Of a stretch of DNA of 7,668 bases, positions 1 through 5,794 are shown in pieces. Source of the DNA: Solirubrobacteraceae bacterium (GTDB lineage Bacteria > Actinomycetota > Thermoleophilia > Solirubrobacterales > Solirubrobacteraceae). How positions within the stretch are numbered: position 1 is the first letter of the stretch; every line of letters begins with the position of its first letter. The notes below the pieces were generated by a model. The model was given only the letters and a program-made list of their open reading frames with translations, was not told the DNA's origin and made no database searches. The translations under genes were made by a program, and so were the position numbers. The DNA lies in assembly GCA_025928415.1 (NCBI GenBank), contig JAICJK010000101.1, positions 1 through 7,668 on the forward strand, written 5' to 3'.

Positions 1-1
1 C

Positions 2-196
2 GACGCCGGGCGCCGCCAGACGCAGGACCTGCTTGCCGACGTCGAGCAGCTCCTGGGCCGCAGCCGCACCGAGGTCCTCTCGCGCGCGGGCTCGTCGAGC
101 GACCGGGTGCTGCGCGAGGTCGACCGCGTCCGCCGCGGGGCGGGCGTCGGGCCGTCGTTCCCGATCCTCAACTACGGCGACCTGACCGCCGCCCAG
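2..196 (+). repeat. in-gene tandem repeat, copy 1 (period 369 bp)
   Basis: This 195-bp block is about 90% identical to 371-565, and 59 of 65 encoded residues are the same. The differences are mostly third-position changes plus a small cluster around the SRAGSSSD/SRASQSGD stretch. The left edge is cut by the window, so the true unit may extend further upstream and there may be more copies. Confidence 0.9.
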
Positions 197-682
197 GCGC
201 CCGCCGCGAGCGGCGACGAGATCGTCCGCCAGAACCTCCTTGCCGTCCGCGACCTGCTCACCGACGGGGTCGTGCTCACCGCCCAGCGCATCCAGGAGGC
301 GCTCGACGACGCGGTGCAGCGCGGGCGCATGACCCGCCGCGACGCGGAGGACCTCGCCAAGGGGCTGCTCGACGCCGGGCGCCGTCAGACCCAGGACCTG
401 CTCGCCGACGTCGAGCAGCTGCTCGGCCGCAGCCGCACGGAGGTCGTCTCCCGGGCGAGCCAGTCGGGCGACCGGGTGCTGCGCGAGGTCGACCGCGTGC
501 GCCGCGGGGCGGGCGTCGGGCCGTCGTTCCCGATCCTCAGCTACGGCGAGCTGACGGCCGCCCAGATCGTCGCCCGCCTCCCGGACCTCAAGCCGGCCGA
601 GCTGCGCAAGGTCCGCGACCACGAGCGCCGCGGCGCGAACCGCAAGTCGGTCCTCGGCGCGATCGACAAGCGCCTGCGCTAA
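2..682 (+). CDS. phasin-like helical repeat protein, 5'-partial
   Basis: The frame is open from the first bases, so the gene starts upstream; 226 codons are visible and end with TAA at 680-682. The protein is highly charged and helical, with no signal peptide or membrane segment. A 65-residue block (DAGRRQTQDLL... to ...LTAAQ) occurs twice, at codons beginning at 2 and 371, giving a 123-residue period. The linker contains a helix (LTAQRIQEALDDAVQRGRMT) of the type seen in PHA granule-associated (phasin-like) proteins. The C-terminus adds a compact module, SYGELTAAQIVARL... followed by DHERRGANRKSVL, that recurs in the two genes at the right end of the window. By family analogy it may coat storage granules or lipid bodies, or be a stress-related scaffold; the function is inference. 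It overlaps the convergent dehydratase by 4 bp. The GTG at 107 is internal and not the real start. Confidence 0.8.
   Translation, partial: DAGRRQTQDLLADVEQLLGRSRTEVLSRAGSSSDRVLREVDRVRRGAGVGPSFPILNYGDLTAAQAPAASGDEIVRQNLLAVRDLLTDGVVLTAQRIQEALDDAVQRGRMTRRDAEDLAKGLLDAGRRQTQDLLADVEQLLGRSRTEVVSRASQSGDRVLREVDRVRRGAGVGPSFPILSYGELTAAQIVARLPDLKPAELRKVRDHERRGANRKSVLGAIDKRLR
371..565 (+). repeat. in-gene tandem repeat, copy 2 (period 369 bp)
   Basis: This is the second copy of the block at 2-196. After copy 1 the protein goes into the linker helix at APAASGDEIV. After copy 2 it goes into the complete C-terminal YER/NR-type module. Copy 1 therefore carries only the first 13 residues or so of that module (FPILNYGDLTAAQ), which suggests the duplication junction cut through it. 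Confidence 0.9.
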
Positions 683-1653
683 GCGGTCCCGGCGATCGCG
701 GCGAAGCGCTCCGGGTCGACGTTGCCGCCCGAGAGCGTCACGCCGACCCGGCGCCCCGCGACGTCGACGCGGCCGGCGAGCACCGCCGCCAGGGCGCTCG
801 CGCCGCTGGGCTCCACGACGAGCTTGCAGCGCTCGAAGAGCACCCGCATCGCCGCGGCGATCTCGGCGTCGGTGACCGTGACGACCTCCTCGACGAGCGC
901 CTGGAGGATCGGGAAGGTGAGCTCGCCGGGCGTCGGGACCTGCTGGCCGTCGGCGATCGTGCGGCCCACGTCGATGCGCACGCGCCGCCCCGCGGCCAGC
1001 GAGCGGCGCGTGTCGTCGGCCACCTCGGGCTCGACGCCGACGATGCGGATCGACGGGCGCAGCGACCGCGCGGCCACCGCGCAGCCGGCGGTCAGCCCAC
1101 CGCCGCCCGTGCACACGACCAGCACGTCGAGGCCCTCGACGTCCTCGCACAGCTCCAGCGCGGCGGTGCCCTGCCCCGCGATGACCCACGGGTCGTCGTA
1201 GGGCGGCACGAGGACCATGCCGCGCTCGCCGGCCAGGGCGCGCGCGAGCGCGTCGCGGTCCTCCGCGTAGCGGTCGTAGGTCACCACCTCGGCGCCGTAG
1301 CCCTCGGTGGCGGCGCGCTTGGACGCGGGCGCGTCGGCGGGCATGAGGATCGTCGCGCGGGTGCCGCACAGCCGCGCGGCGAGCGCCAGCGCCTGCGCGT
1401 GGTTGCCCGACGAGCCGGCCGTCACGCCGGCGCGGCGCTCGGCCGCGGTCAGGGTCGCCACGCGGTTGTAGGCCCCGCGGAACTTGAACGCGCCGGCGCG
1501 CTGCAGGTTCTCGGCCTTGAGGAACAGCCGCGCGCCGGTGCGCTCGTCCAGCGTGCGCGACGTGACGACGGGCGTGCGGTGCGCGACGCCCGCCAGCCGG
1601 GCCGCGGCGGCCCGGACGTCGCTCGCGTCGATCGCGAGGGCAGCGGTGCTCAG
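679..1653 (-). CDS. PLP-dependent threonine/serine dehydratase, catabolic type
   Basis: A fold-type II PLP enzyme that probably deaminates threonine to 2-oxobutanoate and/or serine to pyruvate in the cytosol. Counting from a start at 1653, GAFKFRGAYN holds the Schiff-base lysine (Lys57), GSSGNHAQ (80-87) is the Asn loop, CTGGGGL (183-186 for the glycines) binds the PLP phosphate, and LSGGNVD (308-313) is the C-terminal cofactor motif. The total of 324 aa and the lack of an ACT domain resemble catabolic TdcB-like enzymes or serine racemase rather than the regulated biosynthetic IlvA. The start is uncertain. Homology clearly runs upstream of the in-frame GTG at 1461, through TPVVTSRTLDERTGARLFLK and the lysine motif, but the only start-like codon with normal family length is CTG at 1653. 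An ATG at 1679 lies one base out of frame. The stop TAG overlaps the TAA of the convergent gene. Confidence 0.88.
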   Translation of the reverse strand: MSTAALAIDASDVRAAAARLAGVAHRTPVVTSRTLDERTGARLFLKAENLQRAGAFKFRGAYNRVATLTAAERRAGVTAGSSGNHAQALALAARLCGTRATILMPADAPASKRAATEGYGAEVVTYDRYAEDRDALARALAGERGMVLVPPYDDPWVIAGQGTAALELCEDVEGLDVLVVCTGGGGLTAGCAVAARSLRPSIRIVGVEPEVADDTRRSLAAGRRVRIDVGRTIADGQQVPTPGELTFPILQALVEEVVTVTDAEIAAAMRVLFERCKLVVEPSGASALAAVLAGRVDVAGRRVGVTLSGGNVDPERFAAIAGTA

Positions 1654-1679
1654 CGGAGGGGGCGGGCGTCGCGGTCCAT
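1653..1679 (-). other. out-of-frame ATG leader of the dehydratase: 9-codon ORF or frameshift
   Basis: ATG at 1679-1677 begins a nine-codon frame (MDRDARPLR) that ends in TGA at 1652-1650. That TGA overlaps the CTG at 1653-1651 where the dehydratase frame can begin. A TAGGAT box sits nine bases upstream of this ATG on the same strand, so it looks like the natural start. One extra C in the C5 run at about 1657-1661 would fuse it to the enzyme. It could be a one-base deletion (real or a sequencing error) or a tiny leader peptide coupled to a CTG start. Confidence 0.45.
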
Positions 1680-1687
1680 GGCCCTGC

Positions 1688-1698
1688 CATCCTAGGTT
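1688..1698. promoter_or_regulatory. divergent -10-like boxes sharing CCTAGG
   Basis: Between the divergent dehydratase and methyltransferase genes, the palindrome CCTAGG (1691-1696) lies inside a minus-strand TAGGAT (1694-1689) and a plus-strand TAGGTT (1693-1698), both of TANNNT form. The minus box is well placed for the ATG at 1679. The plus box is only two bases from the GTG at 1701, so CATCCT (1688-1693) may be the better plus-strand -10 for a leaderless message. No Shine-Dalgarno site is visible on either side. Confidence 0.3.
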
Positions 1699-1700
1699 CC

Positions 1701-3050
1701 GTGGCCACCCCCGCGAAGACCCGCCCCGAGCGCGGTCAGGAGCTCGAGCTCACGATCGACGACCTCGCCTTCGGCGGCAACGGCGTGGCCCGCGCGGGCG
1801 GCTACGTGCTGTTCGTCCAGGGCGCCGTGCCGGGCGACCGCGTCCGGGCCGTGGTGACCAAGCGCAAGCGCGACTACGGCGAGGCGCGCACGCTGGAGGT
1901 GCTCGCCCCGAGCCCCGACCGCATCGCGCCGGTCGCCGACCATCCGGGGGCCCCGTGGCAGGTGCTGCCCTACGCGCGCCAGCTCGAGGTCAAGGCCCGG
2001 CAGGTGGCCGAGGCCCTGCGCCGCATCGGGCACCTCGAGGGCTTCGAGCAGGAGGAGATCGTCCCCGCCGCCGAGCAGTGGGGCTACCGCAACAAGCTCG
2101 AGTACTCGTTCGGCATGGACGGCGAGCAGCTCGTGTGCGGCTTCCACGCGCCGGGGTCCTGGGAGGACATCGTCGACGGCGAGTCGCGCCTGGGGTCGGC
2201 GCGCGCGAACGCCGCGCGGGCCGAGGTGCTCGCGTTCTGCCGCGCGCAGGGCCTGACCGCCTACGACCGCCGCGCCCAGCGCGGCCTGCTGCGCAACCTC
2301 GTCGTCCGCGAGGCGCGGCGCACCGGCCAGGTCCAGGTCCGGCTGGTCACCTCGCCTGGCGACCTGGACACCGACGCGCTCGCCGCGGCCGTGCAGGCCG
2401 ACTCGCTGATCTGGACCCGCGCGGCCGGCGTGGGGGAGACGACGGCGGGCGGCAACAGCCAGCTCGTGGCGGGCGCGCCGGCGATCGAGGAGGAGCTGTG
2501 CGGGCTGCGCTTCCGCGTGTCCGCCGAGGCGTTCTTCCAGACGAACACCGAGATGGCCGAGCGCCTGTACGGCGTGGCCGCGGACTACGCGGGGCTCCAG
2601 GGCTGGGAGCGCGTCTACGACCTGTTCTGCGGGATCGGGACGATCGGCCTGTCCCTGGCCGGGCGCGCCGGCGAGGTGTGGGGCCTGGACATCGTCGAGG
2701 ACGCGATCGCCGACGCGATCGGCAACGCCGAGCGCAACGAGATCCACAACGCGCGCTTCTTCGCCGGCGACGTGCGCCTGGCGCTGCGCGAGCTCGTCGA
2801 GCAGGCCGGCCGCCCCGACGTGCTCGTCGTCGACCCGCCGCGCGCCGGCCTCTCCCAGAAGGTCGTGCGCCGCGTGATCGAGGCCAACCCCAAGCGCATC
2901 GTCTACGTCTCCTGCAACCCGACGACGCTCGCGCCGAACGCCGCCCAGCTCACCGAGGCCGGCTATGTCCTGCGCAAGCTCCGCCCGGTGGACATGTTCC
3001 CGCAGACGCCGCACATCGAGTGCGTGGCCCTGCTGGAAAGAGGCCCGTGA
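1701..3050 (+). CDS. rlmD: RNA uracil-C5 methyltransferase, TrmA/RlmD family
   Basis: Uses SAM to methylate C5 of a uridine in RNA, most likely 23S rRNA. Residues 12-70 form a TRAM RNA-binding domain (ELTIDDLAFGGNGVAR). The methyltransferase part has FFQTN (278-282), SAM motif I DLFCGIGTIG (307-316), DPPRAG (378-383), the nucleophilic cysteine in SCNP (Cys405) and the general-base glutamate in PHIE (Glu440). At 449 aa the length suits RlmD/RlmCD. The stretch that normally carries the CX5CX2C iron-sulfur cysteines reads VADHPGAPWQVLPY and has no cysteine, so the cluster is probably absent; target U1939, U747 or both cannot be told. GTG 1701 is the only start before the TRAM domain, without a clear ribosome site. 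The last codons (GAA AGA) differ from the gene's usual GAG/CGC, and the same tail reappears at 4360-4389. Confidence 0.93.
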   Translation: MATPAKTRPERGQELELTIDDLAFGGNGVARAGGYVLFVQGAVPGDRVRAVVTKRKRDYGEARTLEVLAPSPDRIAPVADHPGAPWQVLPYARQLEVKARQVAEALRRIGHLEGFEQEEIVPAAEQWGYRNKLEYSFGMDGEQLVCGFHAPGSWEDIVDGESRLGSARANAARAEVLAFCRAQGLTAYDRRAQRGLLRNLVVREARRTGQVQVRLVTSPGDLDTDALAAAVQADSLIWTRAAGVGETTAGGNSQLVAGAPAIEEELCGLRFRVSAEAFFQTNTEMAERLYGVAADYAGLQGWERVYDLFCGIGTIGLSLAGRAGEVWGLDIVEDAIADAIGNAERNEIHNARFFAGDVRLALRELVEQAGRPDVLVVDPPRAGLSQKVVRRVIEANPKRIVYVSCNPTTLAPNAAQLTEAGYVLRKLRPVDMFPQTPHIECVALLERGP

Positions 3051-3080
3051 CAAGCGCCCGAGGCGGTCATCTGTTTCCGC

Positions 3081-4343
3081 GTGCGGATGAGGATGGCGAA
3101 CGTGGCTGACCGCCGAACCTCACCGCTGAACCTCAAGGTGCTCTTGGCTGCGATCGAGGCGGCACCTCCGGTCGCGGCCATCGACGTGCTCGGTGCGGCC
3201 CTGCACGAATCGCTGGGGGCGAGCGACGTCAGCTTCCTGATCGCCGACTTCGGCGGGCGATCGCTGGTGCGCCTCAGTCACGTCGCGCACGCTCGGGACG
3301 GACAGGGGCTCGGTCGCGAGCGTGCGGAGACGGTGCCGCTCAGCGGGACGCCGCACGGGCGAGCATTGACCGAACAGGAGGTGGTGGTCGTCGCCGAGGA
3401 CGGCGGTGTTCGTCTGCTCGCTCCGGTGACCAGTCGCGGCGAAGCGGTCGGGGTCCTCGAGATCGCCTTGGCCGAATCACCCGGCGAGCAGACGCTGTCC
3501 GACGTGGCCCTGGCAGCTCACGCGCTGGCCTATGTCGTGATCGCCAATCGCCGGTACACCGACTTGTTCGAGTGGGGCCAGCGCTCCGTGCCGCTGTCGT
3601 TGGCCGCCGAGATCCAGCACCGGCTGCTGCCGAGCACCTACACCTGCGAGGCGGGGCAGTTCACCCTTGCCGCGTGGCTGGAGCCCGCAGGGGACGTCGG
3701 CGGCGACACGTTCGACTTCTCCCTGGAGCGCGACACCCTGCACCTGTCCATGACCGACGCGATGGGTCACACCGTCGAGGCGTCACTGCTGGCCACCGTG
3801 CTGGTCGGTGCCCTTCGGGGGGCGCGCCGCCGCGGCGTCGATCTCGCCGAGCAGGCCCGCTTGGCTCATGAGGCCCTCGCGGACTACGCCCGCGATGGCG
3901 CCTTCGTCACCGGGCAGCTCGTGCGCGTCGACCTCAACCGCGGCGCAGCGATCATCGTCAACGCAGGACACCCACCGCCGTTTCGCATGCGTGACGGTCG
4001 CGTGGACCGGATCGCGCTCCAGGCCGACCCACCGTTCGCGACCATCCTGACCTCTGGCACCTATGCCGTTCAGGCCCTCGACCTCGAGCCAGGCGACCGG
4101 TTCGTGTTCCTCACCGACGGGATGCTGGAGCGCAACGCCGCCGGACTGGACACCGCAGCGATCCTGGCCGACACCCGCGACCTGCATCCGCGGGAAGCGG
4201 TGCAGCACCTCACGCGGGAGGTCTTGCAGGCAGGCGGCGGCGAGCTGCGCGACGACGCGACGGCACTGTGCCTGGACTGGCACGGCGGACCCCCGCGCGA
4301 CCGCGACGCCGACTCCGGCGCCGACCGACGAGAAGACGCCTAG
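3081..4343 (+). CDS. GAF-like sensor plus SpoIIE/PP2C serine phosphatase
   Basis: A cytosolic PP2C-type protein serine/threonine phosphatase, in known families used to dephosphorylate anti-anti-sigma factors. Residues 20-155 look like a GAF-type sensor. EIQHRLLPS (177-185) is the usual linker start. The phosphatase core shows GGDTFD (207-212), DAMGH (226-230), AGHPPP (295-300), TDGMLE (345-350) and DDATAL (391-396), so the metal-binding acidic residues are present and it should be active. No membrane segment, kinase (HATPase) or STAS domain is fused, and no anti-sigma partner is in the window. The start is ambiguous: GTG 3081 is the longest, ATG 3087 and 3093 follow, and GTG 3102 has GAGGA (3089-3093) eight bases upstream and may be the true one. 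Sampled lines are about 68-72% GC against 78-83% in neighbouring genes, suggesting later arrival. Confidence 0.9.
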   Translation: MRMRMANVADRRTSPLNLKVLLAAIEAAPPVAAIDVLGAALHESLGASDVSFLIADFGGRSLVRLSHVAHARDGQGLGRERAETVPLSGTPHGRALTEQEVVVVAEDGGVRLLAPVTSRGEAVGVLEIALAESPGEQTLSDVALAAHALAYVVIANRRYTDLFEWGQRSVPLSLAAEIQHRLLPSTYTCEAGQFTLAAWLEPAGDVGGDTFDFSLERDTLHLSMTDAMGHTVEASLLATVLVGALRGARRRGVDLAEQARLAHEALADYARDGAFVTGQLVRVDLNRGAAIIVNAGHPPPFRMRDGRVDRIALQADPPFATILTSGTYAVQALDLEPGDRFVFLTDGMLERNAAGLDTAAILADTRDLHPREAVQHLTREVLQAGGGELRDDATALCLDWHGGPPRDRDADSGADRREDA

Positions 4344-4359
4344 CCTGCGCGGTCGCTGG

Positions 4360-4389
4360 TTCGTGGCGCTGCTGGAGCGCGGGCCGTAG
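4360..4389 (+). pseudogene. displaced second copy of the rlmD 3' tail
   Basis: The 30 bases match 3021-3050 at 22 positions and encode VALLERGP plus a stop, exactly as at the end of the methyltransferase (CVALLERGP-stop there, FVALLERGP-stop here). The longest exact run is CTGCTGGA (3030-3037 and 4369-4376). Upstream of 4360 the similarity ends. This copy uses the host-like codons GAG CGC GGG, unlike the attached copy with GAA AGA GGC. It is best read as the original gene end, pushed 1339 bp downstream by insertion of the phosphatase segment. Chance or a remnant of a duplicated methyltransferase gene are the alternatives. Confidence 0.6.
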
Positions 4390-4392
4390 GGG

Positions 4393-4422
4393 ACCGCCGG
4401 GGGCCGGCGGCCCGCGGGCGGT
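4393..4422 (+). terminator. GC-rich hairpin after the displaced rlmD tail
   Basis: ACCGCC (4393-4398) pairs with GGCGGT (4417-4422), and inside it GGGCC (4401-4405) pairs with GGCCC (4409-4413). It begins four bases after the displaced stop codon at 4387-4389, where the terminator of the original methyltransferase gene would be expected. There is no T-tract, and such GC pairing arises easily at this base composition. Confidence 0.35.
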
Positions 4423-4921
4423 GCGGGTGCTGCTGCGGAGCGCCTCGTCGCCGGGCGTCGCCGGGCGCCTCGCTGGTCCCACCCCCGACGAGGCCTTCGC
4501 CGACGCCGTCGTGCGCGAGACGCTGCGGCTGCATCCGCCGGCGGTCGCCGTCCTGCGCCGCCTCACGGCCCCGGCGCAGATCGGGGGCTGGCCGCTGCCG
4601 GCCGGGACGGTCGCGATGGTCCCCATCCCGCTCGTCCAGCGCGACGGGCGCCACCACCGCGAGCCCGATCGCTTCCGGCCCGAGCGCCAGCTCGAGCCGG
4701 GGGCGGCCCCGGAGTGCGCGATGCTGCCGTTCGGGGGCGGCGCGCGGAGCTGCCTCGGCGAGTCCCTGGCCTGGGCGCAGCTGCGCGCCGTCGTGCCGGT
4801 CGTGCTGGCCATGACGTCCCTGCGGCCGCTGGGCCCGCAGCCGGAGAAGATGGTGCTGCGCGCGACGATCCTCGTGCCGCGCCGCAGCGGCCTGGTCCTG
4901 GCGCGGCCCCGGACCGTCTAG
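4421..4921 (+). pseudogene. cytochrome P450, C-terminal fragment
   Basis: About 166 codons in one frame match the C-terminal third of a cytochrome P450 (heme-thiolate monooxygenase). Visible are the K-helix ExxR (ETLR, 4517-4528) in VVRETLRLHPP, the GGWPLPAGT strand, the meander HREPDRFRPER and the heme loop FGGGARSCLGES (Cys codon 4751-4753). The N-terminal two thirds, including the oxygen-activating I-helix (A/G-G-x-D/E-T), are missing. Upstream in this frame there is only sequence antisense or out of frame to other features, so no functional enzyme can be made. GTG 4421 is the first plausible codon and is not claimed as a start. The retained part has no internal stops, so truncation is either recent or the 5' part was removed by one event. 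Its TAG overlaps the TAG of the convergent DUF1360 gene in CTAG. Confidence 0.82.
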
Positions 4922-5415
4922 AGCTGGTCCTCGCCCTTGGCGTAGGCGATCTGCAGGACGTCGGAGGCGAACGCGGCGCCGGCGACCGACGCGACCCAGC
5001 GGGTGGGCCGCGGCGCGACCAGCAGTCCGGCGGCCAGCGCCGCGCCGACCCACGGGCTCAGGCAGTACGGGCAGGTGACGAGCTCGCCGACCGCGCGCCG
5101 CAGCCCGCGCCCCCGCGCGGCCTCGGTGACCTCGGCCGGGCCGGCGTCGTCCTCGAACGTGGTGAACGGCGCGCGCAGCGTGCTGGTCACGCGATCCTTG
5201 GCCAGCAGCCGCGAGGACTTGTGGGTGGCCACGGCGATCAGCGCGAAGTCGGCGAGGCCGATGCGCTCCGGAAGCTCGCGCCCCGATCGCCCGAACCAGG
5301 TCGCGAAGCCGCCGCCCGCAGCGCCGAACAGCCCCATGAGCACGGCGTAGGCGCCGAGCGGGCGCTCCTGCTGGGGCGAGTGCCCGGCGAACGGGCCGAC
5401 GTCCTGAAGCCGCAT
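4918..5415 (-). CDS. DUF1360 family membrane protein
   Basis: A 165-residue integral membrane protein of unknown function. The two family hallmarks are present: THKSSRLLAKDRVTSTLRAP (64-83) and the Cys pair in TCPYCLSPWVG (114-124). Hydrophobic segments lie at about 20-41, 52-66, 121-135 and 139-158, so three or four membrane passes are likely. The CPYC pair could be a redox or metal site, but I know of no proven activity in the family. The start ATG at 5415 has no Shine-Dalgarno site; a TAGGGC box lies six bases upstream. It is divergent from the Tim44-type genes across a 109-bp gap and convergent with the P450 remnant, with stop codons overlapping by 4 bp. In Gram-positive bacteria members of this family often accompany stress or spore genes; here no such link is visible. 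Confidence 0.88.
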   Translation of the reverse strand: MRLQDVGPFAGHSPQQERPLGAYAVLMGLFGAAGGGFATWFGRSGRELPERIGLADFALIAVATHKSSRLLAKDRVTSTLRAPFTTFEDDAGPAEVTEAARGRGLRRAVGELVTCPYCLSPWVGAALAAGLLVAPRPTRWVASVAGAAFASDVLQIAYAKGEDQL

Positions 5416-5421
5416 GCCCGC

Positions 5422-5427
5422 GCCCTA
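5422..5427 (-). promoter_or_regulatory. -10-like box TAGGGC before the DUF1360 gene
   Basis: On the minus strand TAGGGC is followed by six bases and then the ATG at 5415. This is close to the TANNNT-plus-6/7 arrangement of leaderless actinobacterial genes, though the last base is C rather than T. No convincing -35 box is visible. Confidence 0.25.
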
Positions 5428-5511
5428 CCCGCGCGCGGCGGCCCGCACCCATCGGGCGTCACGGCCGGTCCGCCCCGCCGCGGCCGGGGGTTCGGCCCGG
5501 CGCGCGAGGGC

Positions 5512-5517
5512 TACGCT
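5512..5517 (+). promoter_or_regulatory. -10-like box TACGCT before the Gly-rich/Tim44 gene
   Basis: TACGCT fits TANNNT and is followed by seven bases and then ATG 5525, so transcription would start at or next to the start codon. The only GGAG (5519-5522) is two bases from the ATG, too close for a normal Shine-Dalgarno site. A leaderless message is therefore the better reading. Confidence 0.35.
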
Positions 5518-5524
5518 CGGAGTG

Positions 5525-5779
5525 ATGCGTCACCGGATCACGCTGCTCGCCTTCTCCCTGCTCGCGCTGCTGCCCGCCGACGCCCTGGCGCGCGCGGGCG
5601 GCGGGTCGCACAGCTTCAGCCGCGGCCCGAGCGGTCGCGGTGGCGGGCGCGGCTTCGGCGGCGGCCATCACTTCTTCTTCTTCGGTGGCGGCGGGGGCGG
5701 CAGCGTCCTGCTGATCGTCATCATCGTCGTCATCGTGCTGGTCGTGATGTCCCGCAGGGGCGGCGGGCGCCGCTTCTGA
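5525..5779 (+). CDS. signal peptide, Gly-rich and TM protein; N-terminal part of a split Tim44-type protein
   Basis: This frame encodes 84 residues: a Sec signal-like segment 1-23 (LLAFSLLALLPADALA, possible cleavage after ALA), a glycine/serine/arginine-rich stretch 25-59 with an HHFFFF patch, one strongly hydrophobic helix 60-75 (VLLIVIIVVIVLVVM) and a basic tail RRGGGRRF. This is the N-terminal half of the usual bacterial Tim44-domain proteins (signal, Gly-rich linker, single TM, then a Tim44-like domain). The next frame, 5795-6889, supplies the missing domain in the same phase after one TGA (5777-5779). ATG 5525 was chosen over GTG 5522 because a -10-like box places it for leaderless initiation. 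On its own it would be a small membrane anchor of unknown function. Confidence 0.8.
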   Translation: MRHRITLLAFSLLALLPADALARAGGGSHSFSRGPSGRGGGRGFGGGHHFFFFGGGGGGSVLLIVIIVVIVLVVMSRRGGGRRF

Positions 5780-5794
5780 TGGGCGGTCGCTGAA

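Noticed and set aside
1692..3053. 453-codon open frame on the minus strand opposite the methyltransferase, and a 541-codon plus frame at 1484-3109
   Set aside because: Both are shadows of the real gene at 1701-3050, produced by GC-rich codon structure. They are low-complexity Arg/Ala/Gly or His/Leu/Ala-rich proteins with no recognisable domain, whereas the chosen frame has complete TRAM and SAM motifs.
3048..3076. Possible promoter (TGACAA ... CTGTTT) before the phosphatase gene
   Set aside because: The spacing is acceptable, but neither box matches a known consensus well, and TGACAA overlaps the rlmD stop. Not supportable.
3783..4283. Minus-strand frame of 166 codons opposite the phosphatase, and plus frames at 3572-3871 and 4063-4389
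   Set aside because: Shadows of the SpoIIE gene. Only the last nine codons of the 4063-4389 frame are meaningful, as the displaced rlmD tail.
4340..5452. 370-codon minus frame across the P450 remnant and the DUF1360 gene, and a 359-codon plus frame at 4714-5793
   Set aside because: Compositionally biased shadows (Arg/Ala/Pro/Gly) crossing two genes with clear domain motifs in other frames.
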